Assembly: GCA_949752795.1 (NCBI GenBank)
Contig: OX457070.1
Coordinates: 30,923,088-30,987,087 of the forward strand
DNA: 64,000 bases
Reading direction: 5' to 3'
From: Hyperoodon ampullatus
Taxonomy: Eukaryota > Chordata > Mammalia > Artiodactyla > Ziphiidae
In this document: in pieces, positions 1-11,300 of the stretch
Layout: each line of letters opens with the position of its first letter
How positions within the stretch are numbered: position 1 is the first letter of the stretch
Made by a program: the position numbers and the translations under genes
The notes under the pieces: model-generated
What the model was told of the DNA's origin: nothing
The model's input: the letters and a program-made list of their open reading frames with translations, nothing else
Database searches by the model: none

Positions 1-361
1 TCTTTTTAGATTCTTTTCCCATATAGGTCATTACAGGTATTGAGTAGAGTTCCCTGTGCTATATAGTAGGTCCTTATTAGTTATATGTTTTATATAAAGT
101 AGTGTGTAAATATAAATCCCAACCTCCCAGTTTATCCCTCCCCTCCTTTCCCCCCTGGTAACCATAACTTTGCTTTCTATATCTGTGACTCTATTTCTGT
201 TTTGTAAATAAGTTCATTAGTACCATTTTTTTAGATTCCACATGTAAGTGATATCATATGATATGTTTTTCTCTGTCTGAATAACTTCACCTAGTATGAT
301 AATCTCTAGGTCCATCCATGTTGCTGCAAATGACATTATTTCATTCTTTTTATGGCTGACC

Positions 362-405
<44 letters not shown>

Positions 406-692
406 CATACACTGCATCTTCTTTATCAATTCATTTGTCAATGGACATTTAGGTTACTTCCATGTCTTGGCTATTGTAAACACTCGTGCAATGAACATTG
501 CGGTGCATGTATCCTTTCAGATTACGGTTTTCTCGGATATATGCCCAGGAGTGGGATTGCTGGATCATATGGTATTTCTATTTTTAGTTTTTTAAGGAAC
601 CTCTGTACTGTTCTCCATAGTGGCTGCACCAATTTACATTGACACCAACAGTGTGGGAGGGTTCCCTTTTCTCCACACCCTCTCCAGCATTT
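1..692 (-). mobile_element. L1 LINE, 3' end, antisense, 5'-truncated
   Basis: Reads as the reverse complement of a cetartiodactyl L1 3' UTR and the end of ORF2. The minus-strand frame over 217-441 carries the typical ORF2 C-terminal phrase [16 protein letters not shown]. The 3' end lies beyond the left edge, and the homology stops near 692, where a SINE target site begins. The ORF is interrupted, so no intact protein is encoded. Confidence 0.85.
364..402. repeat. (TG)n microsatellite inside the L1 3' end
   Basis: About 19 uninterrupted TG units. It sits where L1 3' ends normally carry a short TG/TA-rich stretch, so it is a local expansion and not a separate insertion. Confidence 0.95.
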
Positions 693-715
693 AGATCCTA
701 TTTTATTTTATTTTT

Positions 716-1060
716 TTGATTTATTTATTTATCTATTTATGGCTGCGTTGGGTCTTTGTTGCTCCACGTGGGCTTTTTTTAGTTGCAGTGAGCGGGGGCT
801 ACTCTTCGTTGCGGTGCACGGGCTTCTCATAGCGGTGGCTTCTCTTGTTGCGGAGCACGGACTCTAGGGGTGCGGGCTTCAGTAGTTGTGGCTCGTGGGC
901 TCAGTAGCTATGGCTCACGAGCTCTAGAGCACAGGCTCAGTAGTTGTGGCACACGGGCTTAGTTGCTCCGCGGCATGCGGGATCTTCCCGGACCAGGGAT
1001 CAAACCTGTGTCCCCTGCATTGGCAGGTGGATTCTTAACCACTGTGCCACTAGGGAAGCC
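716..1060 (-). mobile_element. CHR-type tRNA-derived SINE, long form, antisense
   Basis: Begins with the complement of an A-rich tail (tttatttatttatc) and ends with ccactagggaagcc, the complement of the tRNA-like head. Likely target duplications are the two ctattttattt copies near 697 and 1067. It sits at the truncation point of the flanking L1. Confidence 0.9.
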
Positions 1061-1154
1061 TAGTTACTATTTTATTTTAAAAGGAAAATCAAACACATAA
1101 AAACGGTGCATGTGTGCATACACACACACACTCACACAGGCATACACCATGGTT

Positions 1155-1262
1155 ATGCACCAAACAGCAGTATAACATAGTGGTGAAAAGCTTGAGTTTT
1201 GGAGTCACACAGACCTGAGTTCTACTTCCAGGCCCAGAACTTAATCTCCACTCTTCTTAGAC
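1155..1262 (+). mobile_element. MIR SINE fragment
   Basis: Pattern 'aacatagtggtgaaaagc...ggagtcacacagacctgagttc' matches the MIR tRNA-like head and core. It is old and diverged, ending before the young SINE at 1311. Confidence 0.6.
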
Positions 1263-1310
1263 CCACAAGATTACTTTCAGTCAACTAAAAAGATTAAAAA
1301 TATGGTACGA

Positions 1311-1511
1311 GGGCTTCCCTGGTGGTGCAGTGGTTGAGAGTCCGCCTGTCGATGCAGAGGACACGGGTTCGTGCCCCGGTCCGGGAGGATCCCACATGCC
1401 GCGGAGCAGCTGGGCCCGTGAGCCATGGCCACTGAGCCTGCGCATCCGGAGCCTGTGCTCCGCAACGGGAGAGGCCACAACAGTGAGAGGCCCGCGTACC
1501 GAAAAAAAAAA
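1311..1511 (+). mobile_element. CHR-type SINE, short young form
   Basis: Full-length head to poly(A), with the A box tggtgcagtgg and the B-box-like ggttcgtgccc. It is flanked by a perfect 10-bp target duplication, atggtacgag, at 1302-1311 and 1512-1521. The diagnostic tail 'gcccgcgtaccg' plus pure A marks the young subfamily. Confidence 0.97.
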
Positions 1512-1521
1512 ATGGTACGAG

Positions 1522-1879
1522 TTTCAAAGTGCTTAAGTTTGTATATTTATAAATTGTTCATACTCATTCCCAGGCCCTTCCAGTAACACCTATGATTCTC
1601 TATACCCTGCTAACCAGCCAAGCTCAGATCCCTCCTTGCTTCACCAACACTTGGTACTGGAGCACTCTTTTGGGGTTCACAGTTCTTAAACTCAGTCTTT
1701 ATAGTGCCTAATCCTTCCACCCACCACTGTGTAAACATCCTGCAGACCCTGTCTGTCCAACGCCTATTCACTCTCTGACAGGAACATGTGCACTTCAGCC
1801 ACTAGTTGATTTGAGTCTGCTGAGCCCCCTTTCCTGATCTCAACCCCCCAAGTCCTAACTCTTAAACACACACCTTTTG
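1522..1879. other. Unassigned intergenic DNA
   Basis: Non-coding in all frames. Contains cytosine-rich text but no repeat I can name. Confidence 0.6.
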
Positions 1880-2316
1880 GGCTTCCCTGGTGGCGCAGTG
1901 GTTAAGAATCCACCTGCCAAAGCAGGGGACACGGGTTCAAGCCCTGGTCCGGGAAGATCCCACATGCCACGGAGCAACTAAGCCCGTGCGCCACAACTAC
2001 TAAGGCTGCTCTCTAGAGCCCGTGAACCACAACTACTGAAGCCCGTGTGCCACAACTACTGAAGCCCGCGGGCCTAGAGTCCGTGCTCCTCAACAAGAGA
2101 AGCCACCGCAATGAGAAGCCTGCACACCGCAACAAAGAGTAGCCCCCGCTCTCAGTAACTAGAGAAAACGCGCGTGCAGCAGCGAAGACCCAATGCAGCC
2201 AAAAGTTAAATAAGTGAATAAATAAATAGATTAAAAATAAATAAATAAATAAAAATAAATAGGGTTAAAGAAACATGACAATTAAATGCAATGTAAAAAA
2301 ACAAAAACAAAAACAA
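1880..2316 (+). mobile_element. CHR-type SINE, long form, with extra 3' tail
   Basis: The SINE body runs to about 2262, ending in AATA repeats. About 35 nt of unrelated sequence (near 2264-2297) follow, then a second A-rich run. The target duplication aaacacacaccttttg (1864-1879) recurs as aaacacacaccctttg (2317-2333), so the extra segment lies inside the insertion. It resembles the ancient repeat at about 36,760 in this window. Confidence 0.9.
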
Positions 2317-2333
2317 AAAAACACACACCCTTT

Positions 2334-3660
2334 GAGCACCAGGATCACTTTGTCTTCGTCCTCCAAAGACCAGTCTTTTCCTCAAGGCATCTGCTAAAGG
2401 CAAATGATGAATTTCAACATCTCTGGCATCCGGATTAATGAGGTTTTATTCTACAATGAAAATATCCATTACTAATCAGATCTTGAACATGCACATATTT
2501 AGTTAACTTAAAATGACTACTATTATGCAAAAAGTTTTCATTTTATTAAACCTTTCTTTATCCTATATCATTAAGAAGAGTTTCCTGTATTGCTGCATAA
2601 CTTAGAAAAGGTAAAAATGAGAGATAAAGTCACAGTTTAAAAGGACCATAAGGTTTCAGACTTCTCTGTTAGAAGAAAGTCTTTCTTCTATAGCATCAAG
2701 ATTGTTTTGTAGTGAATAGCAGATTAAAATATATCATGGTGGGTTGTGCTCTTACTTTGCAATTTATTCAGCTGCATGACGGACAGGTTCTGTTCAGTCA
2801 TAGCCAAGTATTTCCCCAGCATTTAGACATAACAATCAATTTTAATGAACTTTCTGTAACCTGCTTTCTGCAAATAAAACCATCCTTTGGCTCTTGGGTG
2901 GATACATTCTAATTGCTAATTTTAGTGTTTCATAGAATCCCATAAAAGGAAACAAAGAAATGGGGAGACCCAGGGACTGAGTGTGGGTTGGAAGAGAGTG
3001 TAAGGTGAGGATATCAAAGCTCAGAGCTTGAGATTAGCGTAGGGGCGAGAAAGGAGGGGCGGTGAACAGGAAGAGTACAGTTAGAATCTGGATTTCTGGA
3101 TGGACCTGGATGCAGTTGTTATGCTGGACCGGAGGCTCTACTGTTTCCTCCTTCTATTACTCTTCACTGTTCGCCATTGCCTTTTGCAGAGTCCTTTTGT
3201 TTCTTGGCAAACTGTGCTTCTAAGGCTACTGATGCTGACACTGGGAAAGGACAAAGATCCTGCTAATTGTAAATGCTTTGATAGTGAAAGAGAGAGTCTT
3301 GTCTGCTGAGAAGAAGTAATTAATGATTATAGTAGTGTCTTGGAACTAATATGAGCAGCTATTTAAGAAAAAAAAATGCAAAAAGCTAATTGAGACTAAG
3401 CACAATCATCATTGACAAAATTTGTGTCTAAGGTGGAATGGGCCCTGAAACTCAATTGCTTCTGGGCAAAGGTGATCTGCTTGTATGATAACATCTCTCT
3501 TCTTTTTGATTTGTCACTCAGAGTGGTTAAGAGAATGTTATCTGATTTTATGATGACCTGAAGATGCTCTTTAAAATCACGGAAAACAGAATCACTGGAC
3601 GAAACTTATTTACCAAACATTTCAGCCTTACTCAAAAATATACAAATTTTTAATTAAAAC
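2334..3660. other. Unassigned intergenic DNA
   Basis: No recognisable repeat, exon or RNA gene. Short ORFs at 2712-2912 and 3100-3309 lack any recognisable domain, start context or splice structure. Confidence 0.6.
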
Positions 3661-3670
3661 ACTTCCCTAG

Positions 3671-3984
3671 GGGGCTTCCCTGGTGGCGCAGTGGTTGAGA
3701 ATCTGCCTGCCAATGCAGGGGACACGGGTTCCAGCCCTGGTCTGGGAAGATCCCACATGCCGCGGAGCAACTAGGCCCGTGAGCCACAACTACTGAGCCT
3801 GCGCGTCTGGAGCCTGTGCTCCGCAACAAGAGAGGCCGCGATAGTGAGAGGCCCGCGCACCGTGATGAAGAGTGGCCCCCGCTCGCCACAACTAGAGAAA
3901 GCCCTCGCACAGAAACGAAGACCCAACACAGCCAAAAATAAATAAATAAAATACTAAATACATAACTACTTAAAAAAAAAAAAA
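3671..3984 (+). mobile_element. CHR-type SINE, long form
   Basis: Full head to tail, with perfect 10-bp target duplications acttccctag at 3661-3670 and 3985-3994. The A-rich tail is broken by about 20 nt of non-A sequence (3952-3970), possibly a short read-through segment. Confidence 0.95.
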
Positions 3985-3994
3985 ACTTCCCTAG

Positions 3995-4483
3995 AAATAC
4001 AGTCAACTTCCCCAATCTGACAAAATGCATAAAATATATCTACACTGCAATTTCAAGCTATGACCTTGAGAATTTTAACACTAGTGCAATTTGCCAATTT
4101 TACGGAACAAGTTCTATTTATAGTATTATAAATGCTTTGTATCTCATATATGTTTATAAATTCTTTTCAAAAGAGGAAATTACTTTTTAAAAAACATACT
4201 CAATTTTAATGATACAATCTTGAATATGCAGGCATGGTTCATTTACTGAATATTCTCAATTTACAACATTATATTGTATATTTTTATTTCTTTAAAATAT
4301 GCCTTTTTGGTTACTCTTACATTTTCTGGAAGAACAGCATTATAGACAATATGCTAGTGAAAAATTCAAATTTTTGTTCCAACCAGTTTGCCCTGAAAAA
4401 ACGAATTTCTATGATAAATTAATCATTACAAGGAAAACTGATATAACTAGTCAACTCTTTTTTAATAAAAAAGATATTGCTTT
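3995..4483. other. Unassigned AT-rich intergenic DNA
   Basis: Nothing recognised. Short ORFs at 4234-4487 look like chance readings of AT-rich sequence. Confidence 0.55.
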
Positions 4484-4708
4484 TTAAAAATTTTTATTTA
4501 TTTATTTATTTGCCTGCATTGGGTCTTAGTTGTGGCACGCAGGATCTTTCGTTGGGGTGCGTGGGCTTCTCTCTAGTTGTGGCGCGTGGGCTTTAGAGAT
4601 TAGTTGCCCCCCGGTATGTGGGATCTTAGTCCCCCGACCAGGGATTGAACCCACGTCCCCTGCATTGGAAGGAGGATTCTTAACCACTGGAGCACTAGGG
4701 AAGTCCCC
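4484..4708 (-). mobile_element. CHR-2-like SINE, antisense
   Basis: Complement of a CHR head (gcactagggaagtcccc at the right end), with an AAAT-repeat tail at the left. The 'gggatcttagtcccccgacc' body is of the older CHR-2 type shared with ruminants. Confidence 0.85.
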
Positions 4709-5598
4709 AAAAGGTATTTCTAATTTAAAATATTGCACAAGGAAGAACCCATTCCAGCAGAAAAACAGAATGCGAATTAACTACCCAGAATGGATCTTGG
4801 GCTTATGACTGTATTTAGTTATGACGTTTCTTTTGTTGAAGCAGATTGTGTTCATGTATTCATAGAATGTAAATGTAGAGGAACTATGTTGCAGTTACAT
4901 TTATGTACAAATAATAGGCTGGTTTAATTTTCTGTAATTTACCTTACTTAGGATACCATGGAGAGAAAGAAAAATATGATATACATTTTTGTGTAATTTT
5001 TTGAGTAGTGTATGTACTTGATAGAGAAAAAATGTAAAGTAATGTGTATCACACATACCATTTTATAACCATATACATTGTATAGGCTATGTGTGCAACT
5101 GTTACAAAATTATGACAAAATAATGCACATAGTTGACCCTAGGTCATTGACAATTTCAGAAGGTATCTTCAGCTGTTTTCAGTCTCTGAAGATTTAATTT
5201 TAGGTTGCATGGTTCATTACGTGGCTTTGATGCAACATTTTCATACGTTACTTTCTTCTTCACTGAAGAATATGATTGACAGATCAGTTTTGCTTCCCTT
5301 TAAGGTCAAATGAAGTTTTGAATGAATTGGCTTCTCTATTCAATAGAAAACAGAGTAAGTAGCCACTGTCAAGTCAGCTTTAACACATACTCTGTAAGTA
5401 AATAGTGGTTGGTAATTTACTAGATAGTCTACCTTCCAGTTTAACCATTGAATATATATTCTATAATGTTCAGCATAGGAGAGATAGATTAATTATATGA
5501 AAAAAGTTCTTACTTAACTAGAAGGATATTTATATATTAAAGGTATGAACTTTTTAATTGTCATCCATATGTTATTTCCCCCCCATATGCAGAATGGA
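4709..5598. other. Unassigned AT-rich intergenic DNA
   Basis: No repeat, gene or RNA recognised. Confidence 0.55.
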
Positions 5599-5599
5599 A

Positions 5600-6530
5600 A
5601 AATAGTCTTTAAAAATGCCACAAATAGGATCAAAATTCAAACTACAAGCTTGGGGGAAATCATCCTAACACATGATAAGGGGATCATATCCTTCATATAC
5701 AAAAAGTTTTTATAAATCACTAAAAATGACAAATTTCCCCAAGAAAAGTGAGCAATGAACAGGTATGTCACAGGAATATATTCTCAGCAGTTGAGTTAAA
5801 AGATCAAAACTTAAGAAAAATGTTCAATATTACCAGTAAACTAAGAAATGCAAATTATGATAAGGTGCCAGTTTTTTAAAAACCTACATTTAAAAGAAAT
5901 CTCAATACATAGTTTGTACAGTTGTTGGGAAATGTGCACTGCTGGTGGGAGTCTACAATGGGTACAAACTTTCTTGAGAGTAATCTGAGACTCTGTCTCT
6001 GTCTCTCTCTATATATATATATGATACAAAACCTTTAAAATGTTTATACCCTTTGGTTCTATAATTCCACTACTATGAATGTATCCTAAAAAAACAATCA
6101 GAGATGTGCACAAAGATTTACAAAAATGTTTAATATACTGTTGTCTGTAATAGGAAAAACTGAAAACAACCAAAATCAAAATTAAGTTATAGGAATCATT
6201 AAATAAATTATGGCATACATTAACATTATTGAATATACAAAAATTAAAAATCACATTCTTGAAGAATATGTATAGGTGTGGGAAACATTTCCAAAATAGT
6301 AAGTAGAAAAATATAAGACAGTAGGTCCCAATTTTTAACATATATATACTTATATATTATATACATTTATATACTATATATACATAATTTTTTTCCTGTG
6401 TATATACATAGAAAAAAGATTGGATACACATCCAAATATAAATAATGATATCTCCTGCTAACATGATTACAGATGATTTTTCTTTTTTGTAATTTTCTGT
6501 ACGTAAAACATTTTCCATAATAACCATGTT
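5600..6530 (+). mobile_element. Ancient L1 (L1M-type) 3' portion
   Basis: Decayed ORF2 C-terminal and 3' UTR text, including 'gcactgctggtgggagtct', 'ggttctataattccactac' and 'ttatggcatacattaac'. Contains TC/TA simple repeats at about 5990-6022 and AT-rich sequence at 6340-6390. Many frameshifts, not coding. Confidence 0.75.
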
Positions 6531-6660
6531 ACTGATCCAATGGTTTTCCCTCAAGCGCCCTTTCGAATTAAGCTCTTCCATTTATGTCACTAAACAATTA
6601 CCCAGGGTCCAGTGTTACTCAAAAGAGAGAACCAGGCTTGCTCAAAAGTGGAACGTTCAG

Positions 6661-6866
6661 GGCCTCCCTGGTGGCGCAGTGGTTGAGAGTCCGCCTGCCG
6701 ATGCAGGGGATACGGGTTCGTGCCCCGGTCTGGGAGGATCCCATATGCCGCGGAGCGGCTGGGCCCGTGAGCCATGGCCGCTGAGCCTGCGCGTCCGGAG
6801 CCTGTGCTCCGCAACGGGAGAGACCACAACAGTGAGAGGCCCGCGTACCGCAAAAAAAAAAAAAAA
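6661..6866 (+). mobile_element. CHR-type SINE, short young form
   Basis: Near-consensus body with a pure poly(A) tail. The 17-bp target duplication aaaagtggaacgttcag at 6644-6660 and 6867-6883 is perfect, indicating a relatively recent insertion. Confidence 0.98.
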
Positions 6867-6883
6867 AAAAGTGGAACGTTCAG

Positions 6884-7620
6884 AGTAGTTCCTTCTAGTG
6901 GAAACAATGGAGGTAAAGGACAGGTCACTAATGCCTCGTATTGAGCTTCAGAGTTCCCCACTCTCCACACATCTGTCTAGAAAATGCCATCCTAAGCTAT
7001 GCTCCAGGTATGGTTTACCATGCCGTAAGGGCATGGTTTTCCCTTAATGGCACTGCAGTGGCATTGCATTGCCTCCTCACTCCCAAGAGAAGTCTGGGGG
7101 CACTTCTGAGATCTGCCTAAAATGAGTAATCCCTAGTATCTGTGGGTTATAATCTGCAAAACACTGTTCCCTTTTCTAGGGCTTAGCCTGATGCTCGTGT
7201 GCCTACCTTTTCATATATCAGCTGGGTTAGGTCAGTGAATGGATATTCTATGCCAAAGCAATCTTGTTTTGCCAGTTTACCCCTTTCCTTTCCTTTGGAA
7301 GCCAAGGCCTACCTTGAAAATGCCCTGAGAAAAACCGTGATCATTGAAAGAAGAGGATTCAGTATGCTGTATGCTCAAAGTCCTGATTCAGCACTAAGAA
7401 ATGTTATTTTTAGATGGAATATAAAATTGAAACCCTGATTCCTTATTTACTAAAGATCTCTTAGAAATCCCTGTGAGATGACAGGTTTCATACTTTATCC
7501 CTTATACATTCGCTTTGCATTTTAAAACTTCTCTATAGTGTCCTGATTGCTACCTGAAATCTGTATTAATGCTGTGGGTAAAATATGGAGATCAGATTAC
7601 AGTAAAAAATAAAACTCTTT
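6884..7620. other. Unassigned intergenic DNA
   Basis: The 79-codon ORF at 7199-7438 has no recognisable domain, and I see no named repeat. Confidence 0.55.
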
Positions 7621-7621
7621 T

Positions 7622-7980
7622 GGGCTTCCCTGGCGGCACAGTGGTTAAGAATCTGCCTGCCAGTGCAGGAGACACAGGTTCGAGCCCTGGTCCGGGAAGA
7701 CCCCACATGCCGCGGAGCAACTAAGCTCATGCGCCACAACCACTGAGCCTGCACTCTAGAGCCCGTGAGCCACAACTACTGAGCTCATGAGCCACAACTA
7801 CTGAGCCCATGTGCCACAACTACTGAAGCCCACGTGCCTAGAGCCCGTGATCCGCAACAAGAGAAGCCACCGCAATGAGAAGCCCGCGCACCGCAATGAA
7901 GTGTAGCCCCTGCTTGCCACAACTAGAGAAAGCCCACACGCAGCAACGAAGACCCAACTCAGCCAAAAATAAATAAATTT
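7622..7980 (+). mobile_element. CHR-type SINE, long form
   Basis: Head ggcttccctggcggcacagtgg, B box ggttcgagccc, and repeated 'ccacaactactgagccc' units that account for its length. AATA tail. Imperfect target duplications (aaaactcttt / aaaacgtcttt). Confidence 0.93.
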
Positions 7981-8273
7981 TAAAAACGTCTTTAATGAAA
8001 ACAAAGTAAATGAACTATTAAGTCTATGCAGTTGTTAAAAATATTTTTATAACTTAAAACTTTTTATTATGTTTGTTTGCAATACAGTTAGATGTTGAAA
8101 AAGCTACATTAAACATTTTAATATAGAATATATGCATTTTTTGTCAGTAAAAGTACTGACAATAATCTTTAAATTTTTAATTTTTCAGTCTCTCTCTCTC
8201 TTTCTAATATATTCACATTGCAGGTTTTTTCCTGAGATTAGTACATTTTCATTTGTTCAGATATACTTTTCTG

Positions 8274-8276
<3 letters not shown>

Positions 8277-8313
<37 letters not shown>
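8277..8313. repeat. (TG)n microsatellite
   Basis: About 18 uninterrupted TG units. Confidence 0.95.
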
Positions 8314-8314
<1 letters not shown>

Positions 8315-8454
8315 TATTACATGTTTGTTCAAATGCCAAGGGCACCTAAGCTAGTTTCAATTAACTTGTATTTGAAATTTGCTAACCCTCCTAATAAACA
8401 AACATTATTTACTGGTTGGTGATGAATATTTTCAGGTAAAGGACTTCGATGAGT

Positions 8455-8640
8455 GCTGTTCGATAGGACTTTTTGTGATGGCCAACATGATAGCCATTAG
8501 ATATACAGCTATCAAGCACTTGAAATGTAGCTAATGAGACAGAGGAACTGAATTTTAATTTTATTCAATTTTAATTAACTTAAATGTAAACAGCCACAAG
8601 TGGCTGGAGGCTACCACACTACACAACACAGACTTAGATT
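8455..8640 (+). mobile_element. Ancient DNA-transposon-like interspersed repeat
   Basis: Of the kind 'tgttcgataggact...agccattagatatacagc...cacttgaaatgtagct...agccacaagtggctggaggctacc'. Its two ends are partly complementary. A reverse-oriented copy lies around the SINE at 24,379. I cannot name the subfamily with certainty. Confidence 0.6.
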
Positions 8641-9074
8641 TAAACAACTATCCAAAATTCATAAATGGAAAATTCATAATTCATTCAGAAGTGGACTGGA
8701 GCCAGAGGTGGGATTAGAAGTAGGGTCTCACTCTAGTGCTACACATTGTCATGTGGGGATAATGTGAGTGTGCCAGTATATATGAGAGTTAACAAGTATG
8801 ACAAACAGGTTTTTTCTAGTGTTATATCTGTTTTTCATTTAAATCATATTTTCTGTTATGTTTAGGTAAATACTGTTTAGGTAAATGCTATAAGGTACAT
8901 ACTCTTCGTAACCTAGTAAAATGGAAATACTATCAGAGTCGAAATAAATGGCTTTTTCTTGGTCCTCATTTTTATGTGTAAGAGAGCAAAGAAATAAGTA
9001 AGAATTCTAATTCAGAAAAACTATTTCAAGACACACTCTAGGACGTCTCAATGGATATGTATGAATGTAAACCA

Positions 9075-9365
9075 ATTGCCTGCGCTACTCCATCTGTCTT
9101 GGTCCTCTTTGACTACACTGCTGGACCACCCCTTTCTCTTGAACCCCTCTCCTTCGGCTTCCTGAGCATCCTTGCTGGGTCTCCTGCCCTTCTGCCTAGT
9201 CCATTTTCTTTTCTGTCGCTTCTTTCTCTTTCAGTCACTTAAATGTAGATGTTATCTTTGGTTCTGCCCTTGGTCTGGCCCTATTGCTTCTATGCTTTCT
9301 GATTTCTGTCCTCTTTCTCATGGTTTCAACTGTCATCTTTATGCAGATAATTACTCAATTGTAAT
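9075..9365 (+). mobile_element. LINE2 (L2) fragment
   Basis: Text such as 'tcttggtcctctttgac...ttggttctgcccttggtctgg...catggtttcaactgtcatct' follows the L2 ORF2 C-terminal consensus on the plus strand. Diverged and non-coding. Confidence 0.7.
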
Positions 9366-10840
9366 GTACTTATCATATAGAAAAATAATCAGTATAGAAA
9401 TATAATAAAGTGCATCATGTAAAACGTGTTAACATATTGCCTTTAAAAGCACTGTAGATTTTTTGTTCAGCACATGGAATTAGAGGTGGGTTTAAGAGGT
9501 TCAGGAATAAATCTCAGGAAGCTCCTTCACCCCCTTTTCTTTTTCGTCCAGTATATAATACGGGAATAACTTATATAGCCAATTTACCACATAATTTTTG
9601 GAAACTTTTCCTAATTAAGAAATATTTCTAATCTGGATTTCATCTGAAAAGTAAATGATAGAGAAGATTTTATTTTGAACAGATTCAATATTATTAATTC
9701 TCTTTACGGGAATTAGAAAAGTTGCATACGCTCCATAATTTAAAAAGTAGTTATGCTTAAAATTTAAAAAAAAATTCCATCCAGCACTTGGTATACATTT
9801 CCCTTAAACTCATTAATTCATAAAGCTATATATTTTTAACAGCACTGTTTTCTATCCTTGTGTTTTTAATAGCAAATACAGTGTTTCAGCTACATTATAA
9901 TTTAAGTAGGCTTTTGTAAGAAGGCCATTGTTTATAGAACTCTTTGTGAAATGGTTTCTATGGAGAAATGAGTTTCCCAGATGGAACTCAGAATCCTTGG
10001 CTCATACCTCTGCTGCTTAGCAAGAGGGGAACTAGCCACTTCCCTGCCATCTCAGGTGCCAAGGAACCTTTGCTCAACCACACCTTGGAGCAGGGGGCTA
10101 GCTGGCATCCCTGCTTTCTTCTCAGTATAAAAAGGGAGTCTGGGAAGGAAGGTGATTTCTTCCCCATGCAACCTTGGTGCCCACAGCAAAGAGAATTGTG
10201 TGTGAAACTAGGTGGCAGAAAGGTACAAAATATTCTTAAATCTTGGCTTCTTGAGCTGGGACATATATATTTTATCTAGGAGGAGAGGCAGACGTTTCCT
10301 CTAAATGTATGTTAACAGATTTGTACTAAAAAGGAACAGACATTACTGATAAATTGTTTTAATTGAGTCTCTTTTTCAATTGGCATTTTCTTCCCATGTA
10401 CACGTGTAAAATAAAATGTGGTTTCTCGTTGACATTAGTCAATATAATCATGAATGAAAGTGGGTATTTTGGGGTAATACTGCACTGGAATGTCTTAAAC
10501 AACTACAGAAATGGTAATTTAGCTCCTCTGCCACTCTTATATATGATATATAAGTAAATAACAGCAATCAGACCTTTATTATTAGGCAGATTTCTGGATA
10601 TTACATTGATCTGGATAAAATTACCTGTGACATATCTAACTTCTTAAAGATAACCATGGAAGTACTGAAGCCTAAAGCTGCTGTGGTCAAATATGACTGC
10701 AAACATTACTCTCTCTCTTCCTTAAAACTTAAAAAAAATTTTTTCTACTTAGCAGCTTTATTACCATCTTGGGGTCCTTTTTCTTATCACTAAGTAAGGG
10801 GACATTTGAAGATTTTAATTGCAATCTCTGTTTTTCAGTT
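9366..10840. other. Unassigned intergenic DNA with a possible LTR-like patch
   Basis: Mostly AT-rich and unrecognised. The GC-richer patch at 9960-10280 has a TATA-like box (agtataaaaaggga, near 10,126) and a 103-codon ORF (9968-10279) without a recognisable domain. It could be an old LTR or chance. Confidence 0.4.
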
Positions 10841-10849
10841 GATTCCCAC

Positions 10850-11300
10850 ATCTCTCTCCCTTTCTACCCTGCACCTCCAGCTTCTATCTACTTGGGTGCT
10901 TCCACAAAGATATCTCACCAGCAACACCAATTTAGCATTTTAAAATCCAATCTCATCTCTTTTACTCAGCAATCAAACTCCTCCTGACTCCTCTATTTCT
11001 CTCAATGGTAACACTTTTTCCTGTTATCCAAACTAAAACTAGTCATCTTATATTTCTCCCTCTCCTTGTTCCCTACATCCGCTAAGTTGCATAGTCAGTC
11101 CATTTTTACTCCATGACTTTCCTACTGACCCCTTCCTTTGTCCACCATTGGTACGTCTCATTACTGCATGCCTAGTTGTTACCATTCTTGTAACTGGTAA
11201 CTCTATCTTAAGTGTCTCTCCTTCCAACTAACTCACCTCCGTAATACTTCCCAAGAATCATCTTTTGGTTGCTCAGTTTTCTAGGAATAACAATCCATTT
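10850..11300 (+). mobile_element. Probable LINE2 fragment
   Basis: Cytosine- and thymine-rich text with L2-like phrases ('ctcttttactcagcaatc', 'tgactttcctactgacccc'). Old and weakly matched. Confidence 0.4.

Noticed and set aside
217..642. ORFs with Thr-His, Cys-Val or similar dipeptide runs
   Set aside because: Translation of a (TG)n/(CA)n microsatellite inside an L1; the same applies to 8132-8422.
6661..6866. tRNA gene call from the A and B box-like motifs in SINEs
   Set aside because: The motifs are the Pol III promoter of a tRNA-derived SINE. No cloverleaf or anticodon arm is intact in the copies read.
9968..10279. 103-codon ORF near a TATA-like box as a novel gene
   Set aside because: No recognisable domain, homologue or splice signal. 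Length is compatible with chance in a GC-richer patch.
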